A stretch of 50,990 bases of DNA from NCBI GenBank assembly GCA_017467805.1, contig JAFUKJ010000099.1, positions 1 to 50,990 on the forward strand, given 5' to 3'. Shown piece by piece: positions 34,010 to 43,876 of this stretch (position 1 is the stretch's first letter; each line of letters starts with the position of its first letter). Source of the stretch: Lachnospiraceae bacterium (lineage in GTDB: Bacteria; Bacillota; Clostridia; Lachnospirales; Lachnospiraceae). Below the pieces are notes generated by a model. It saw only the letters and a list, made by a program, of their open reading frames with translations. It was not told the origin of the DNA and did no database searches. The position numbers were made by a program, and so were the translations under genes.

Positions 34010-37000
34010 ATGAAAAAGAGCATTAAGAGAATGTCTAAGAAGCTCATGGTAATGATTTTATCAGTTACTATGGCGATGTCGAATGTCACAGTATTTGCTG
34101 CTGAGCAGGAAACAGCAAATGTGGTAGTTGAGACAAATACAGAGGTTTCATCTGAAGTTTCTTCTGAAGTTTCATCTATTGAAGAGACAGTAGTTGAGAC
34201 TGCAACAACAGTTGAAACAGAGACAGTAGTGGAGACTGTTACAACAGTTGAAGCGGAAACAGAGACAGTGATTGAGACTGCAACAGAAGTTGAGACAGAG
34301 ACAGTGGTGGAGACTGCAACAACAGTTGAGACAGAGACAGTGGTGGAGACTGCAACAACAGTTGAAACAGAGATAATGGTGGAGACTGCAACAACAGTTG
34401 AAACAGAGACAATGGTAGAAACTATGACAGAGGTGTCAACAGTTGTTGAGACGGAGTCAGTGATAGAAACAGAGACTATCGTAGAGATTGCTGAACTTAT
34501 GGTGGCAGAGGCAGAAGCGGTAGCCGAGAGTGAAACAGAGACAGATACGGCTGCAGATGAGGAGTCAGTAATTGTTACTTCTACATCAAATGCTGCAACA
34601 TGGAGTGCAGAGGCTATGCTTGCTGCTACAAGTGAAGCGGTAAACGGCTTACAGTTAATGGGAGATGACTGGTCACTTGGTGGACCCGATAATTCAGGTG
34701 CAACAGCATTTGGTACAGACGGTACTTATGCGAAGGCAGGAAAGACAAAGGCACAGACAGACGGTTCGAATGCAAAGGGTACGATTCCAAATGGCGGATG
34801 CTATTTACAGTATACAGCACAGGATGATGGTACTTTGATTATTAGTGAGAAGACACAGAAGAGTAATAAAACCTTCTATGTGGTTGATAGCAACGGAACA
34901 GTTGTAAAGACTGCAGTGTCAGGTAGTGCAAGTACCTATGATGAGGTAGAAGTACCTGTTACAAAGGGTACAACTTACTATGCATATATGGCAGGTTCAA
35001 CAGCGAATATTTTCAAGGTTGACTTTGTTCCTACACAGACTATCAGAACATGGAGCGCAGAGGCTCTTTTCAATGCTAATGCAACAGAGGACAACGGCTT
35101 AAAGCTTTACGGAGAAGACTGGTCAATCGGTGGACCTGATAACTCTGGCGCAACTGCTTTCGGAACAGACGGAACCTATGCAAAGGCTGGAAAGACAAAG
35201 GCACAGACAGATGGTTCGAATGCAAAGGGTACGATTCCAAATGGCGGATGCTATTTACAGTATATAGCGTCAGCTAATGGCAAGCTTGTTATCAGCGAAA
35301 AGACACAGAAGAGTAATAAGACCTTCTATGTAGTAAATAGCGACGGAGAGGTTGTGAAGACGGCTGTTTCAGGCAGTGCAAGTACATATGATGATGTAAC
35401 AGTAGATGTTGTAGAGGGCAAGACCTATTATGCATATATGGCAGGTTCTACAGCAAACATTTTCCAGGTAAAGCTCATTCAGGGTGAGAAGGAAGTTACA
35501 CCGTGGGAGAATGTAGCAGCTCCTGTTGTAAATAATGTAACTATGGACGCTGATGGTAATCTTTTGGTTGATTATACAGCAGTGATTGATGAATATAAGG
35601 GCGCAGAACAGGTGACTGTGATTATGTTCTATGAGGGACATGAGGCTGGCTCTGTAACAGTAAATAAGCCAGGTATGGCAGTAGAGTTTACTCCTATCTG
35701 GAGTGGTGATTACACATTTGTTGCAATTGCGAAGCGTGCAGGCGCGGCAGATAAGTTAAGTGAAGTATATGCTTACGACGGATATGTTCTTCCAGTTAAG
35801 AAACCAATCGTAGAGTTAGCTCAGAACAGAGGAAATGGCGTTGTATATCTTGATTGGATTAACGCACTTTATGCAGATTATTTCAATGTATATTATAAGG
35901 AAAGCGGTGCAGCTGAATTCACTACCTTCGAAACAGAGGATACAGATGGATATGCAACTATTTCTGGCTTAACAGTTGGTGCTTCTTATGACTTCAAGCT
36001 TGAGGCTGTAAGAAAGTCAGACGGATTTGTTGCTACTTATGAATATCCTAACTTCGTGGTAACACAGGATGCAGAGCATAAGTGGTATTTCGGTACAGTT
36101 GGTTCCGCACAGGAAACACACGCAATTGTAGCGGATGCTGCAGGTAATACCTTACAGCAGGTTGATATGGCTACAAAGGATGAGACTGTAAATAAGCAGG
36201 GTATTGCACCTGTTACAGTTGAGGTTGTAAATACTGATAATACAGTTTCATTTGCAGCTACAGGTAATGGTAAGATTTCAGATGGTGAGGAAGGCTTCCA
36301 GTACTTCTACACTATGCTTGACCCTAATACAGAGAACTTTAAGTTAACAGCTACATTTACATTAACAGATCTTTATGGACAGACTTTTGATAACCAGACA
36401 GGTTACGGTATCATCGCAACAGATATGCTTGGTTATAACTATTACGGAACAGACGGTTTATGGATTAAGTGTAAGCAGTTGAACTCTGTATCTACACAGA
36501 TTTTCAGTGTAAAGGCTAATTTTGTGGGACAGAGAAATATCAGCGGATATGAGTCTGTAGATACAACTGCAACAGAAGGTTATACACGAGTAACAGAGCA
36601 GACTAAGTTCCAAAATACAAAGCCAAGCTATGAGGTTGGTACAACCTATACATTTACATTAGAAAAGACAAACGACGGTTACTACTCAAGCTGCAATGGA
36701 GAGACAATTAAGTATGAAGACCTCTCTATCTTAAGTAAGCAGGAGGATGGTTCTATCTGTGTTGGTGTATTTGCATCAAGAAACGCAGGAATTATGGTAT
36801 CAGACATCCAGTTTGAAACATCTGAGAGTACAGGTATCACAGCAGTAGAGAAGAGTGAGGCTATTACACCAAATGCAGCAATTCTTTCTTCTAATAATGT
36901 AGGTACAGACGTATATGAGTACATTTATGTACCAAATATCACAGGCGATTTAACAGTATCAGCAAATGGAAATACATACTTTGAGGGCGCAGTAGAGGCG

Positions 37001-39202
37001 AATAAGGTCGTTCGTGTCAATGTTCCTTTGAACCTTGGCGCAAACGAAGTGAAGTCTTCTCTTGTGCCAGATGCATCACAGAATCTTACAAAGTATGACA
37101 CAATACATAAGACTACCAAGGTAGAGTATCAGGTACTTGCTAACAGCAGTGCTGTAGTATATGTATCAGCAGACGGAACATCAGCTGGTAAGGGTACAGA
37201 AGAAAGTCCTGTTGACCTTGCAACAGCAGTGAAGTATGCAGCACCTGGTCAGTATATTGTATTAAAGAACGGTACTTATACATGTAATAACATTACAATC
37301 GGAAGAAGCGTATCAGGTACATCAGATAAGCCAATTTATATGGTGGCTGAGGATGTAAATGGTGTTGTATTCAAGAACTTTGGATTAACTGTAGTAGGAA
37401 GCTACTGGCATGTTTACGGTATCTATGTACAGGACCCAAGCGGAGTAGGTATTCAGGTATCTGGTAACTATAATAAGATTGAGATGTGTACAGTAGAAGG
37501 TTCAGGTAACACAGGTATTCAGATTAGCCGTTCAGGCAGTGTTGACAGAGACCCTGGCTACGAAGCTTTATTATGGCCTTCTTATAACTTAATCAAGAAC
37601 TGTGAGTCCTTCGATAACTGTGATGCAGGAAGAAACGATGCAGACGGATTTGCTGCGAAGTTAACCTGTGGTGAAGGAAACGTATTCTATGGATGTATCG
37701 GACATAATAATATTGATGATGGTTGGGATTTATTTGCTAAGGCAATTTCAGGAGAAATTGGTGCAGTTACTATTGAGAACTGTATCGCATATAACAACGG
37801 TTGGTTGACAGATGAAGATACAACAGTTGCAGGCTATGAGTACGGTGAAGGTAACGGCTTCAAGCTTGGCGGTAACGATATGTATGGCGGACATATCCTT
37901 AAGAATTCCATTGCATTTGGCAATATTGGAAAGGGTATTACAAGCAACAGTTGTCCTGACTGTAAGGTATATAACTCAACATCTTATGGCAATGCAAATG
38001 GTGCAGATGCAGCATATAATATCAGCTTTGCTACAAAGGCAAGCAATTTACAGAAGTGGGAAGTAGAGGGCTTGATTTCTGTAACAACAAAGACAACCTT
38101 TGCAGACCAGATTCCAAAGTCATTCTTAACAGAGAATAACTATTTATATGATGGTGCTTTGGCATATAATAGTCAGGCAGTAACAGTAGCTGATGACTGG
38201 TTTGAGAATGTGGACCTTTCTATCATTCCTACCAGAAATGCAGATGGTACAATCAATATGCAGGGATTATTAAATCCTACAGAGCTTTGCCCTGTAAATG
38301 CAGGTGGTAGATTAGACGTAACAAGTGACGAAGCGAAGTCTGTTAAGCCAGAGCTGCCGGCAGTAGAGGAAACACCTGATGAGGAATCATCAGAAGAGGA
38401 AACTTCAACAGAAGAGCCACCAACAGAGGAATCATCAGAAGAGGAAACTTCAACAGAAGAGTCATCAACAGAGGAGTCATCAGAAGAGGAAGCTTCAACA
38501 GAAGAGTCATCAACAGAGGAGTCATCAGAAGAGGAAACTTCAGCAGAGGAGCCATCAACAGAGGAATCATCAGTAGAAGAAACTTCAACAGAGGAGCCAT
38601 CAACAGAGGAATCATCAGTAGAAGAAACTTCAACAGAGGAGCCATCTAAGGATGAGGATTCAGATGAGAGTAGTTCGTCAAGCACAAGTGAGTCGGTAGC
38701 AAGTACATCAACAACTGTAACAATTGTAGAACAGAACACACCTCTTGCAGCAAATTCTGCATTTGGTGATGTAATGACAACAGAAATTAAGCTTTCTGAG
38801 GAAGGTAAGTTAAAGGCAGAGGTATTAGGCAAGTACTATGGGCAGTATGTAATCATGATGGTTCATGCTGGAAATGGTATTGGATATACAATTGATACCT
38901 TACAATTAACAGGAAGTGAAGCGGATTTAACTCTTAAGAATAAGATAGAGAAGGATGAAAGCTTTGCAGAAGGCTTTGAGACATACAAGATTACTGTAGT
39001 AGAAGAGAAGCAGTTAAGCTATGAAATTGGTACACATATTAATGTGGGTGCAGAGAATGCAGGTAAGACAGCTTATATCTTCTGTAAGAGTCTCTTAACA
39101 GGTCAGTATGAAGTGAAGAACGTAATGGCAGTAAATGAGATTGGAAATGTCGTAGTTATGACAAATACAGTTTCGGATATTGTTGTATTGGTTCAGAAAT
39201 AA
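34010..39202 (+). CDS. Giant secreted PL9 pectate lyase, multimodular
   Basis: A 1730-residue secreted enzyme that cleaves polygalacturonate by beta-elimination. A signal peptide ends near residue 31 (VFAA). Next comes a Val-Glu-Thr repeat stretch (~45-165), two near-identical ~145-residue modules (~197-340 and ~347-488, probably carbohydrate-binding), two Fn3-like domains (~500-690), a jelly-roll-like region, and a PL9 parallel beta-helix (~1050-1445). The calcium site is Asp1212, Asp1236, Asp1237 and Asp1240. This is the same spacing as Asp209/233/234/237 of Dickeya Pel9A, with Lys1285 in GNGFKLGG as the likely base. A Ser/Glu/Thr linker (~1457-1547) and an unrecognised C-terminal domain follow. 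There is no LPXTG anchor. Confidence 0.92.
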   Translation: MKKSIKRMSKKLMVMILSVTMAMSNVTVFAAEQETANVVVETNTEVSSEVSSEVSSIEETVVETATTVETETVVETVTTVEAETETVIETATEVETETVVETATTVETETVVETATTVETEIMVETATTVETETMVETMTEVSTVVETESVIETETIVEIAELMVAEAEAVAESETETDTAADEESVIVTSTSNAATWSAEAMLAATSEAVNGLQLMGDDWSLGGPDNSGATAFGTDGTYAKAGKTKAQTDGSNAKGTIPNGGCYLQYTAQDDGTLIISEKTQKSNKTFYVVDSNGTVVKTAVSGSASTYDEVEVPVTKGTTYYAYMAGSTANIFKVDFVPTQTIRTWSAEALFNANATEDNGLKLYGEDWSIGGPDNSGATAFGTDGTYAKAGKTKAQTDGSNAKGTIPNGGCYLQYIASANGKLVISEKTQKSNKTFYVVNSDGEVVKTAVSGSASTYDDVTVDVVEGKTYYAYMAGSTANIFQVKLIQGEKEVTPWENVAAPVVNNVTMDADGNLLVDYTAVIDEYKGAEQVTVIMFYEGHEAGSVTVNKPGMAVEFTPIWSGDYTFVAIAKRAGAADKLSEVYAYDGYVLPVKKPIVELAQNRGNGVVYLDWINALYADYFNVYYKESGAAEFTTFETEDTDGYATISGLTVGASYDFKLEAVRKSDGFVATYEYPNFVVTQDAEHKWYFGTVGSAQETHAIVADAAGNTLQQVDMATKDETVNKQGIAPVTVEVVNTDNTVSFAATGNGKISDGEEGFQYFYTMLDPNTENFKLTATFTLTDLYGQTFDNQTGYGIIATDMLGYNYYGTDGLWIKCKQLNSVSTQIFSVKANFVGQRNISGYESVDTTATEGYTRVTEQTKFQNTKPSYEVGTTYTFTLEKTNDGYYSSCNGETIKYEDLSILSKQEDGSICVGVFASRNAGIMVSDIQFETSESTGITAVEKSEAITPNAAILSSNNVGTDVYEYIYVPNITGDLTVSANGNTYFEGAVEANKVVRVNVPLNLGANEVKSSLVPDASQNLTKYDTIHKTTKVEYQVLANSSAVVYVSADGTSAGKGTEESPVDLATAVKYAAPGQYIVLKNGTYTCNNITIGRSVSGTSDKPIYMVAEDVNGVVFKNFGLTVVGSYWHVYGIYVQDPSGVGIQVSGNYNKIEMCTVEGSGNTGIQISRSGSVDRDPGYEALLWPSYNLIKNCESFDNCDAGRNDADGFAAKLTCGEGNVFYGCIGHNNIDDGWDLFAKAISGEIGAVTIENCIAYNNGWLTDEDTTVAGYEYGEGNGFKLGGNDMYGGHILKNSIAFGNIGKGITSNSCPDCKVYNSTSYGNANGADAAYNISFATKASNLQKWEVEGLISVTTKTTFADQIPKSFLTENNYLYDGALAYNSQAVTVADDWFENVDLSIIPTRNADGTINMQGLLNPTELCPVNAGGRLDVTSDEAKSVKPELPAVEETPDEESSEEETSTEEPPTEESSEEETSTEESSTEESSEEEASTEESSTEESSEEETSAEEPSTEESSVEETSTEEPSTEESSVEETSTEEPSKDEDSDESSSSSTSESVASTSTTVTIVEQNTPLAANSAFGDVMTTEIKLSEEGKLKAEVLGKYYGQYVIMMVHAGNGIGYTIDTLQLTGSEADLTLKNKIEKDESFAEGFETYKITVVEEKQLSYEIGTHINVGAENAGKTAYIFCKSLLTGQYEVKNVMAVNEIGNVVVMTNTVSDIVVLVQK
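34189..34500 (+). repeat. Val-Glu-Thr coding repeats, ~36-bp unit
   Basis: Inside the pectate lyase gene a 12-residue unit of the form VVETATTVETET recurs several times with nearly identical codons, for example from 34310 and again 36 bp later. It encodes an acidic, Thr-rich stalk just after the signal peptide. Such DNA can change copy number by slippage. Confidence 0.8.
34598..35470 (+). repeat. Duplicated ~450-bp module within the pectate lyase gene
   Basis: The segment beginning with codons for TWSAEA at 34598 is repeated from 35048. Long stretches, such as the part encoding AKAGKTKAQTDGSNAKGTIP, are almost identical at the DNA level. This points to recent internal duplication of a probable carbohydrate-binding module. 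Confidence 0.88.
38379..38648 (+). repeat. Ser/Glu/Thr linker repeats, 45-bp unit
   Basis: A 15-residue unit like TEESSEEETSTEEPS is repeated about six times between the PL9 catalytic helix and the C-terminal domain, with highly similar codons. It makes a flexible, strongly acidic linker. Confidence 0.85.
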
Positions 39203-39211
39203 GATTTAGCG

Positions 39212-39242
39212 AAAAGGAATGGGATTTTTCCATTCCTTTTTT
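39212..39242 (+). terminator. Intrinsic terminator after the pectate lyase
   Basis: AAAAGGAATGG (39212-39222) pairs perfectly with CCATTCCTTTT (39230-39240), followed by TT. Confidence 0.85.
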
Positions 39243-39354
39243 GTATAAAAAGTGCGACAAGTGTTGATTTTTGATTGAATTGTATATAAAATTATAATAG
39301 TGAGTGCAATTATGCATGTGTAAAAGATTAGATTTGTGAAAGGGCGATAGATAT

Positions 39355-40776
39355 ATGACAGAAAAACAGTATAGAAAAGCAGACAAATTTGTAATGGCAA
39401 CCCTTCTTGTGGTGTCAATAGGAATTCTTTTAAATATGCTGGGAATGATGAGCTCTAAGATTGCTGGGGCGAATGCAATTATTGTTGTGGTAATAAGTTT
39501 ACTTGCGGCAGTAGTTACCATTGTTGCATATCAGAAGAAAAAAGGTACACAGTTGTGCGGAATGATTATGTCAGGAGCAACAACGATTGCGTGGGCTGCT
39601 ATGGTTATACTGATTGATGCTCAGTTTTTCTATATGTTAGGAGCACCGCTATTGGTTGCGCAGATGGCGTATTTGGATAAGAAGAGAGTAATAGCAACTT
39701 CTGCAATTGAATTACCTATTTTTACAATTAAAAGTATGATGTTGTCAGGTAAGGGCGAAGTATCAGCAACGGAAGCGGGTACTTCTGTTGTGCTTCTTAT
39801 TTTGATTATTGTAGCAGTATATATGATTACAAAGATTTGGATTGCATTTAACAGTGAGAATCTTGATACGGTCAGACATGTATCGGAGGAACTGGTAACA
39901 CATTTTGACGGCGCAAATAAGTACATCAAGACTTTGGACGAAGCGTTGAACAAATGTAATGTTTCTATGCAGGAGATTGCGGCAAATATTGAAAGCACAG
40001 CCACTGAAATGCAGACACAGTCGTTAAAATGTCAGGATATTGAAGATAATGTAAGAATGGCAAGTGACCAGACAGACGGCATGGCAACAGCTTCACGAAC
40101 AGCATTGGAAGAGGTTGCGCTTGGCGCGGAGGCAATGGATAAGCTGCATAATCATTCGCAGGAGGTAGAGTCTGATAACAAGCAGACAGTTGAATATGTA
40201 GTGGCATTGAATGACAGAACAAAGGCAGTACAGAATATTTTAGGAACAATTGCAAGTATCTCGACACAGACTCATCTGCTTTCGTTAAATGCTTCGATTG
40301 AAGCGGCAAGAGCAGGAGAAGCTGGTAAGGGCTTTGCGGTGGTAGCAGATGAAATCAGAGGCTTGGCAGAACAGACAAAGGTAGCTACAGAGGAGATTAC
40401 AGAGATTCTTGGAGAATTGAATCATGATGTAAAGCGCGTTACTAAGAGTATCAATCATTCGGTAGAGACTGTCGGAGAGCAGAATAAGCTCATTGAAGAG
40501 ACGAAGGGAAAATTTGATGCGATAGATAATGGCGTGATGCAGCTGATGGAGAATATGAATGATTTCAGACGTGTGATTGCTGATATCACACATGCATCAG
40601 AGGTGATTGCAGACGGAATCACAGAGCTGTCGGCAAACAGCCAGGAGGTTGCAGCGGCAGCCGATGACGGAACACATATGATGACTAAGGCTGTGGATGA
40701 TATGAATCAGGTGAAGGCAATTCTGAATGATATTTATGACATGGCACAGAATTTGAGAAATGAGTATATAGTATAA
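39355..40776 (+). CDS. Methyl-accepting chemotaxis protein with a multi-span membrane sensor
   Basis: A 473-residue chemoreceptor. Its first ~170 residues contain about six hydrophobic segments with short loops and no extracellular sensor domain, so sensing is probably within the membrane or of energy state. A HAMP domain is not obvious. Residues ~180-470 form the cytoplasmic coiled-coil with the tip [19 protein letters not shown] and [13 protein letters not shown]. It lies alone between the pectate lyase and a symporter, with terminators on both sides. Confidence 0.92.
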   Translation: MTEKQYRKADKFVMATLLVVSIGILLNMLGMMSSKIAGANAIIVVVISLLAAVVTIVAYQKKKGTQLCGMIMSGATTIAWAAMVILIDAQFFYMLGAPLLVAQMAYLDKKRVIATSAIELPIFTIKSMMLSGKGEVSATEAGTSVVLLILIIVAVYMITKIWIAFNSENLDTVRHVSEELVTHFDGANKYIKTLDEALNKCNVSMQEIAANIESTATEMQTQSLKCQDIEDNVRMASDQTDGMATASRTALEEVALGAEAMDKLHNHSQEVESDNKQTVEYVVALNDRTKAVQNILGTIASISTQTHLLSLNASIEAARAGEAGKGFAVVADEIRGLAEQTKVATEEITEILGELNHDVKRVTKSINHSVETVGEQNKLIEETKGKFDAIDNGVMQLMENMNDFRRVIADITHASEVIADGITELSANSQEVAAAADDGTHMMTKAVDDMNQVKAILNDIYDMAQNLRNEYIV

Positions 40777-40782
40777 AAGAGT

Positions 40783-40832
40783 AAAATTCCACTTTCAAAC
40801 GAAAAAAGTGCTTTTGAGAGTGGAATTTTTTA
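40783..40832 (+). terminator. Intrinsic terminator after the chemoreceptor
   Basis: AAAATTCCACTTTCAAA (40783-40799) pairs with TTTTGAGAGTGGAATTTT (40812-40829), with minor imperfection near the loop, then T-rich sequence. Confidence 0.8.
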
Positions 40833-40850
40833 TTTAGGAACTCCTAGATA

Positions 40851-40880
40851 TTGCCCGAATTATGTAAATTATGGTATGAT
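40851..40880 (+). promoter_or_regulatory. Possible promoter of the symporter gene
   Basis: TTGCCC (40851-40856), 18 bp, then TATGAT (40875-40880), 33 bp before the start codon. Confidence 0.5.
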
Positions 40881-40913
40881 TTAAAAGATATATAAGTGGG
40901 AGGGTAATAAATA

Positions 40914-42314
40914 ATGTTACAAATGATTGAAGACATTAATTCGGCAATTAACAATTTTATATGGGGTATTCCTGCGATGATTTGTATCATCGGTGTCGGA
41001 TTATATCTGAGCTGTCGAACCAAGTTTATCCAGATTCGTAAGTTTCCTTTGGCAATGAAGCAGACGATAGGAAAGGTCTTTGAGAAGAAGGAAGCCACCA
41101 AGGGGGCAATGACACCATTTCAGGCTGTTTGTACGGCATTGTCAGCGACAGTAGGAACTGGAAATATTGCAGGTGTAGCTGGTGCGATTGCAATCGGTGG
41201 ATCAGGTGCTGTGTTCTGGATGTGGGTTTCAGCGTTCCTTGGCATGTGTACGAAGTTCTCGGAGGTAGTACTTGCCGTGCATTACAGAGAGCGTAATAAA
41301 GATGGCGAGCTGGTAGGCGGACCTATGTATTATATTAAGAATGGTCTTGGCAAGAAGTGGCACTGGTTAGCGGCGTTGTATGCTTTGTTTGGTATATTTA
41401 CTGTATTTGGTACGGGTAATGCAACACAGGTGAATACGATTACGGCTGCGATTAATTCGGCACTTTTAAGCTTTGATGTTATTTCGGAAGCAAATGTGAG
41501 TACAAGTAATATTATTATTGGTGTTATTATTATGCTTTTGGTAGGAAGCGTATTGCTTGGTGGTATTAAGAGAATTGGCAGGGTATCAGAGAAGCTGGTG
41601 CCATTTATGGCGATTCTTTATATCGTGCTGGCGCTCGGCGTTGTAGTGCTGAATATTCAGCGCGTGCCAGAGGTGTTCGCTTCGATTATCTATGGCGCAT
41701 TTAATCCGATGGCTGTGACAGGTGGTGTGGTAGGAAGCTTCTTTACCAGTATGACAAAGGGTGTATCAAGAGGTATTTTCTCCAACGAGGCTGGTCTTGG
41801 TACAGGTTCGATTGCACATGCCTGTGCAGATACGGCAAAGCCTGTACAGCAGGGATTCTTTGGTATCTTTGAGGTGTTTGCAGATACCATTATTATCTGT
41901 ACGTTAACTGCGATGGTTGTTCTTTGCAGTGGCGTGCCGATTACATACGGTGAGGCGGCAGGAGCAGAGTTGACGATTCTTGGCTTTACATCGACATATG
42001 GTAACTGGGTAACGATTTTTACGGCAGTAGCTATGTGCTGCTTTGCATTCTCAACAATTATCGGTTGGGGCTTATATGGCGCACGTTGTGTAGAGTTCAT
42101 CTTCTCTTCCAAGGTAGTAAAGCCATTTATGGTGGTATATTCTCTGGTAGCAATTGTGGGTGCGACAGTGGACTTGGGATTGGTATGGAGCATTTCAGAT
42201 ACCTGCAATGGTCTGATGGTAATCCCGAACCTGATAGGTGTATTCCTGTTGTCTGGAACCGTGTTTAGACTGGTGAAGGAGCATTTTGCAGAGGAGAAGC
42301 AGGAAGCGGCGTAG
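40914..42314 (+). CDS. Sodium:alanine (AGCS family) symporter
   Basis: A 466-residue inner-membrane transporter with about ten or eleven hydrophobic segments. Family landmarks are GLYLSCRTKFIQIRKFPLAM after the first segment, TALSATVGTGNIAGVAGAI (the substrate-binding glycine-rich helix), GGPMYYIKNGLG, and GIFSNEAGLGTGSIAHA. It imports alanine, glycine or a related amino acid with sodium. GGGAGGG precedes the start. It is the last gene before the AT-rich defence region and is closed by a strong terminator. Confidence 0.95.
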   Translation: MLQMIEDINSAINNFIWGIPAMICIIGVGLYLSCRTKFIQIRKFPLAMKQTIGKVFEKKEATKGAMTPFQAVCTALSATVGTGNIAGVAGAIAIGGSGAVFWMWVSAFLGMCTKFSEVVLAVHYRERNKDGELVGGPMYYIKNGLGKKWHWLAALYALFGIFTVFGTGNATQVNTITAAINSALLSFDVISEANVSTSNIIIGVIIMLLVGSVLLGGIKRIGRVSEKLVPFMAILYIVLALGVVVLNIQRVPEVFASIIYGAFNPMAVTGGVVGSFFTSMTKGVSRGIFSNEAGLGTGSIAHACADTAKPVQQGFFGIFEVFADTIIICTLTAMVVLCSGVPITYGEAAGAELTILGFTSTYGNWVTIFTAVAMCCFAFSTIIGWGLYGARCVEFIFSSKVVKPFMVVYSLVAIVGATVDLGLVWSISDTCNGLMVIPNLIGVFLLSGTVFRLVKEHFAEEKQEAA

Positions 42315-42336
42315 GAATAGTAGAATAGTGGAGAGG

Positions 42337-42365
42337 AAGCGAAGCGCTGAGGCGCTTCGCTTTTT
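42337..42365 (+). terminator. Intrinsic terminator after the symporter
   Basis: AGCGAAGCGC (42338-42347) pairs with GCGCTTCGCT (42352-42361), then TTTT. It marks the right end of the ordinary chromosomal block. Confidence 0.85.
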
Positions 42366-42437
42366 GTGTTTAGAGCTTTGGGGAAATGAGAGATTGATTT
42401 TATTGATAGGGGATGGGGGTAAGGTTTTGGTTTGGAA

Positions 42438-42472
42438 GGAACTATAGTTCGCAGTGACGGAACTATAGTTCC
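42438..42472. promoter_or_regulatory. Twin palindromes, candidate operator upstream of AbiH
   Basis: GGAACTATAGTTC (42438-42450) is repeated as GGAACTATAGTTCC (42459-42472). Each copy is a palindrome, and their starts are 21 bp apart (two helical turns), a layout suited to cooperative binding of a dimeric regulator. The pair can also fold into one long hairpin. They lie about 160 bp before the abiH start, in an otherwise unremarkable 315-bp gap. Confidence 0.6.
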
Positions 42473-42630
42473 TTTAATAAAGGGAAGGGATGAGGTAGAA
42501 TATATAGAGAGAACTCTTGCGGCGGAATATTAGTTTATATTATTGGTGTTAAGGTAGTTTGAACTAATAATTAAGAATAGGAAGATTTCAAGGTATCGGA
42601 GGGTATCTTAGGAGAAAGGTAGATGAAATA

Positions 42631-43563
42631 ATGAGTTCATTGTTTATTATAGGAAATGGGTTTGATATTGCACATGAGATACCGTCTAAATATAGTGATT
42701 TTCGAAAGTATATTGTAAAAAACTATCCAGAGGCACTGCAAAACAAAGATAAAAAAGTATATCTAGAGGATTTTGTAGATGATTCATTTGAGGAATTAGC
42801 GGCAGAGTTTTTGTTGGCAGCAATGGATAGGATACAGGGAGAGAATTGGGAGAATTTTGAGGATGGACTAGCTCATATTACAGTTGACGAAAAATTTCCT
42901 GAACCAAACCATAAACAAGATGAAACTGATGAAGAAGATAATGCTTTAATGAGAAATTACTTACTATATGTGGATATGCTTACGAATGGTGTTATTATAT
43001 GCGCGGAGATTTGGCAAGATTTTTTTCAGGATTGGATTAGAGAGGTTCAGATACCTATAAAAACTAGTAATTATTTTCCTAGAAGCGGATTAAAAGAAAT
43101 CTTCAAATCAAAAGATAATATTTTTCTTACCTTTAATTATACTAAGACATTGGAAAAAATATATGGTGTAAAGAATGTGACACATATACATAATTATGTT
43201 GGACAAAAACTAGTCTTTGGGCATGGTGAGGATTCGGTTTCGTATGGCGAAAATGGATTACTAATATCTTCGTTTCTAGATGATATGCTTATGACGTTGA
43301 AAAAAGATACAGATGTTCCCATGATTAAAAATAAGAAATTTTTTAAAAAGCTTAGCAAAGATATTGATAAGGTATATTCGTATGGTTTTAGTTATGGAAA
43401 AGTGGATTCGGTATACATTAAACGTATTGTCCAAAGCATATCCCCTGACGCGGTATGGCTTTTTACAACGTATGAGGCTCAAGATAGAGAAGCATTAAGG
43501 ATAAAAAAGACTAAGTTACGGAATTATGGATTTAAAGGAACGTTTGACGTATATGAGGGGTAA
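42631..43563 (+). CDS. AbiH-family phage abortive infection protein (first copy)
   Basis: A 310-residue protein. LFIIGNGFDIAHEIPSKYSDF at the start is the hallmark of the AbiH family: a glycine-rich nucleotide-binding-like first strand followed by the H-x-(I/L)-P/x-T-x-Y-x-D-F pattern. Further family features are FLTFNYTKTLEKIYG, THIHNYVG and LVFGHG in the middle, and YSYGFSYGKVDSVYI near the end. AbiH blocks some phages in Lactococcus; its mechanism is poorly known. GGAGAAAGG stands upstream. Base composition becomes visibly more AT-rich from here on. Start of the putative defence island. Confidence 0.87.
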   Translation: MSSLFIIGNGFDIAHEIPSKYSDFRKYIVKNYPEALQNKDKKVYLEDFVDDSFEELAAEFLLAAMDRIQGENWENFEDGLAHITVDEKFPEPNHKQDETDEEDNALMRNYLLYVDMLTNGVIICAEIWQDFFQDWIREVQIPIKTSNYFPRSGLKEIFKSKDNIFLTFNYTKTLEKIYGVKNVTHIHNYVGQKLVFGHGEDSVSYGENGLLISSFLDDMLMTLKKDTDVPMIKNKKFFKKLSKDIDKVYSYGFSYGKVDSVYIKRIVQSISPDAVWLFTTYEAQDREALRIKKTKLRNYGFKGTFDVYEG

Positions 43564-43601
43564 AAAGTTATAATATGGGACATTATTTATGATAACGGTA
43601 T

Positions 43602-43772
43602 ATGCAAGGTGCTTTGAACAAGGCTAGGCAACATAAAAAGAGGATGAAAGAAGGAGAAGGTATGCAGCAAAAGTTTTATTCGTTTGCCACGGCAGCAAGT
43701 TGCTTTTCGAAAAGAATGCAGGAAAATGAAGGGGTGTGGGATTTTAAAAGAGGATTTTTATACCAAATTTAA
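43602..43772 (+). CDS. Possible small ORF (56 aa), doubtful
   Basis: An open frame of 56 codons fills the middle of the 313-bp gap between AbiH and the membrane-protein gene. It begins MQGALNKARQHKKRMK. An internal ATG at 43662 has a good AAGGAGAAGG upstream and would give 36 residues starting MQQKFYSFATAASCF. No family is recognised. It may be a degraded gene end or chance. I see nothing else in the gap. Confidence 0.25.
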   Translation: MQGALNKARQHKKRMKEGEGMQQKFYSFATAASCFSKRMQENEGVWDFKRGFLYQI

Positions 43773-43876
43773 GCCAAAAAATGTGGATTTGGGGCTGTGA
43801 CATGGTTGAATTAGTAATGAAAGACGTGAATTAAGGAAATTAGTGTTATTACATATTACGAAAGAGAGGTAAAAGA

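Noticed and set aside
34189-34500. CRISPR array
   Set aside because: The repeats are in frame within a secreted protein and have no unique spacers between them.
38173-38832. Long open frames on the minus strand (219 and 100 codons) across the Ser/Glu/Thr repeats
   Set aside because: They are mirror images of a repetitive coding sequence, with low-complexity Ser/Asp/Val or Leu/Pro products and no ribosome-binding site.
42438-42472. Twin palindromes as a terminator of the symporter gene
   Set aside because: A clear terminator already exists at 42337-42365, and no T-run follows the palindromes.
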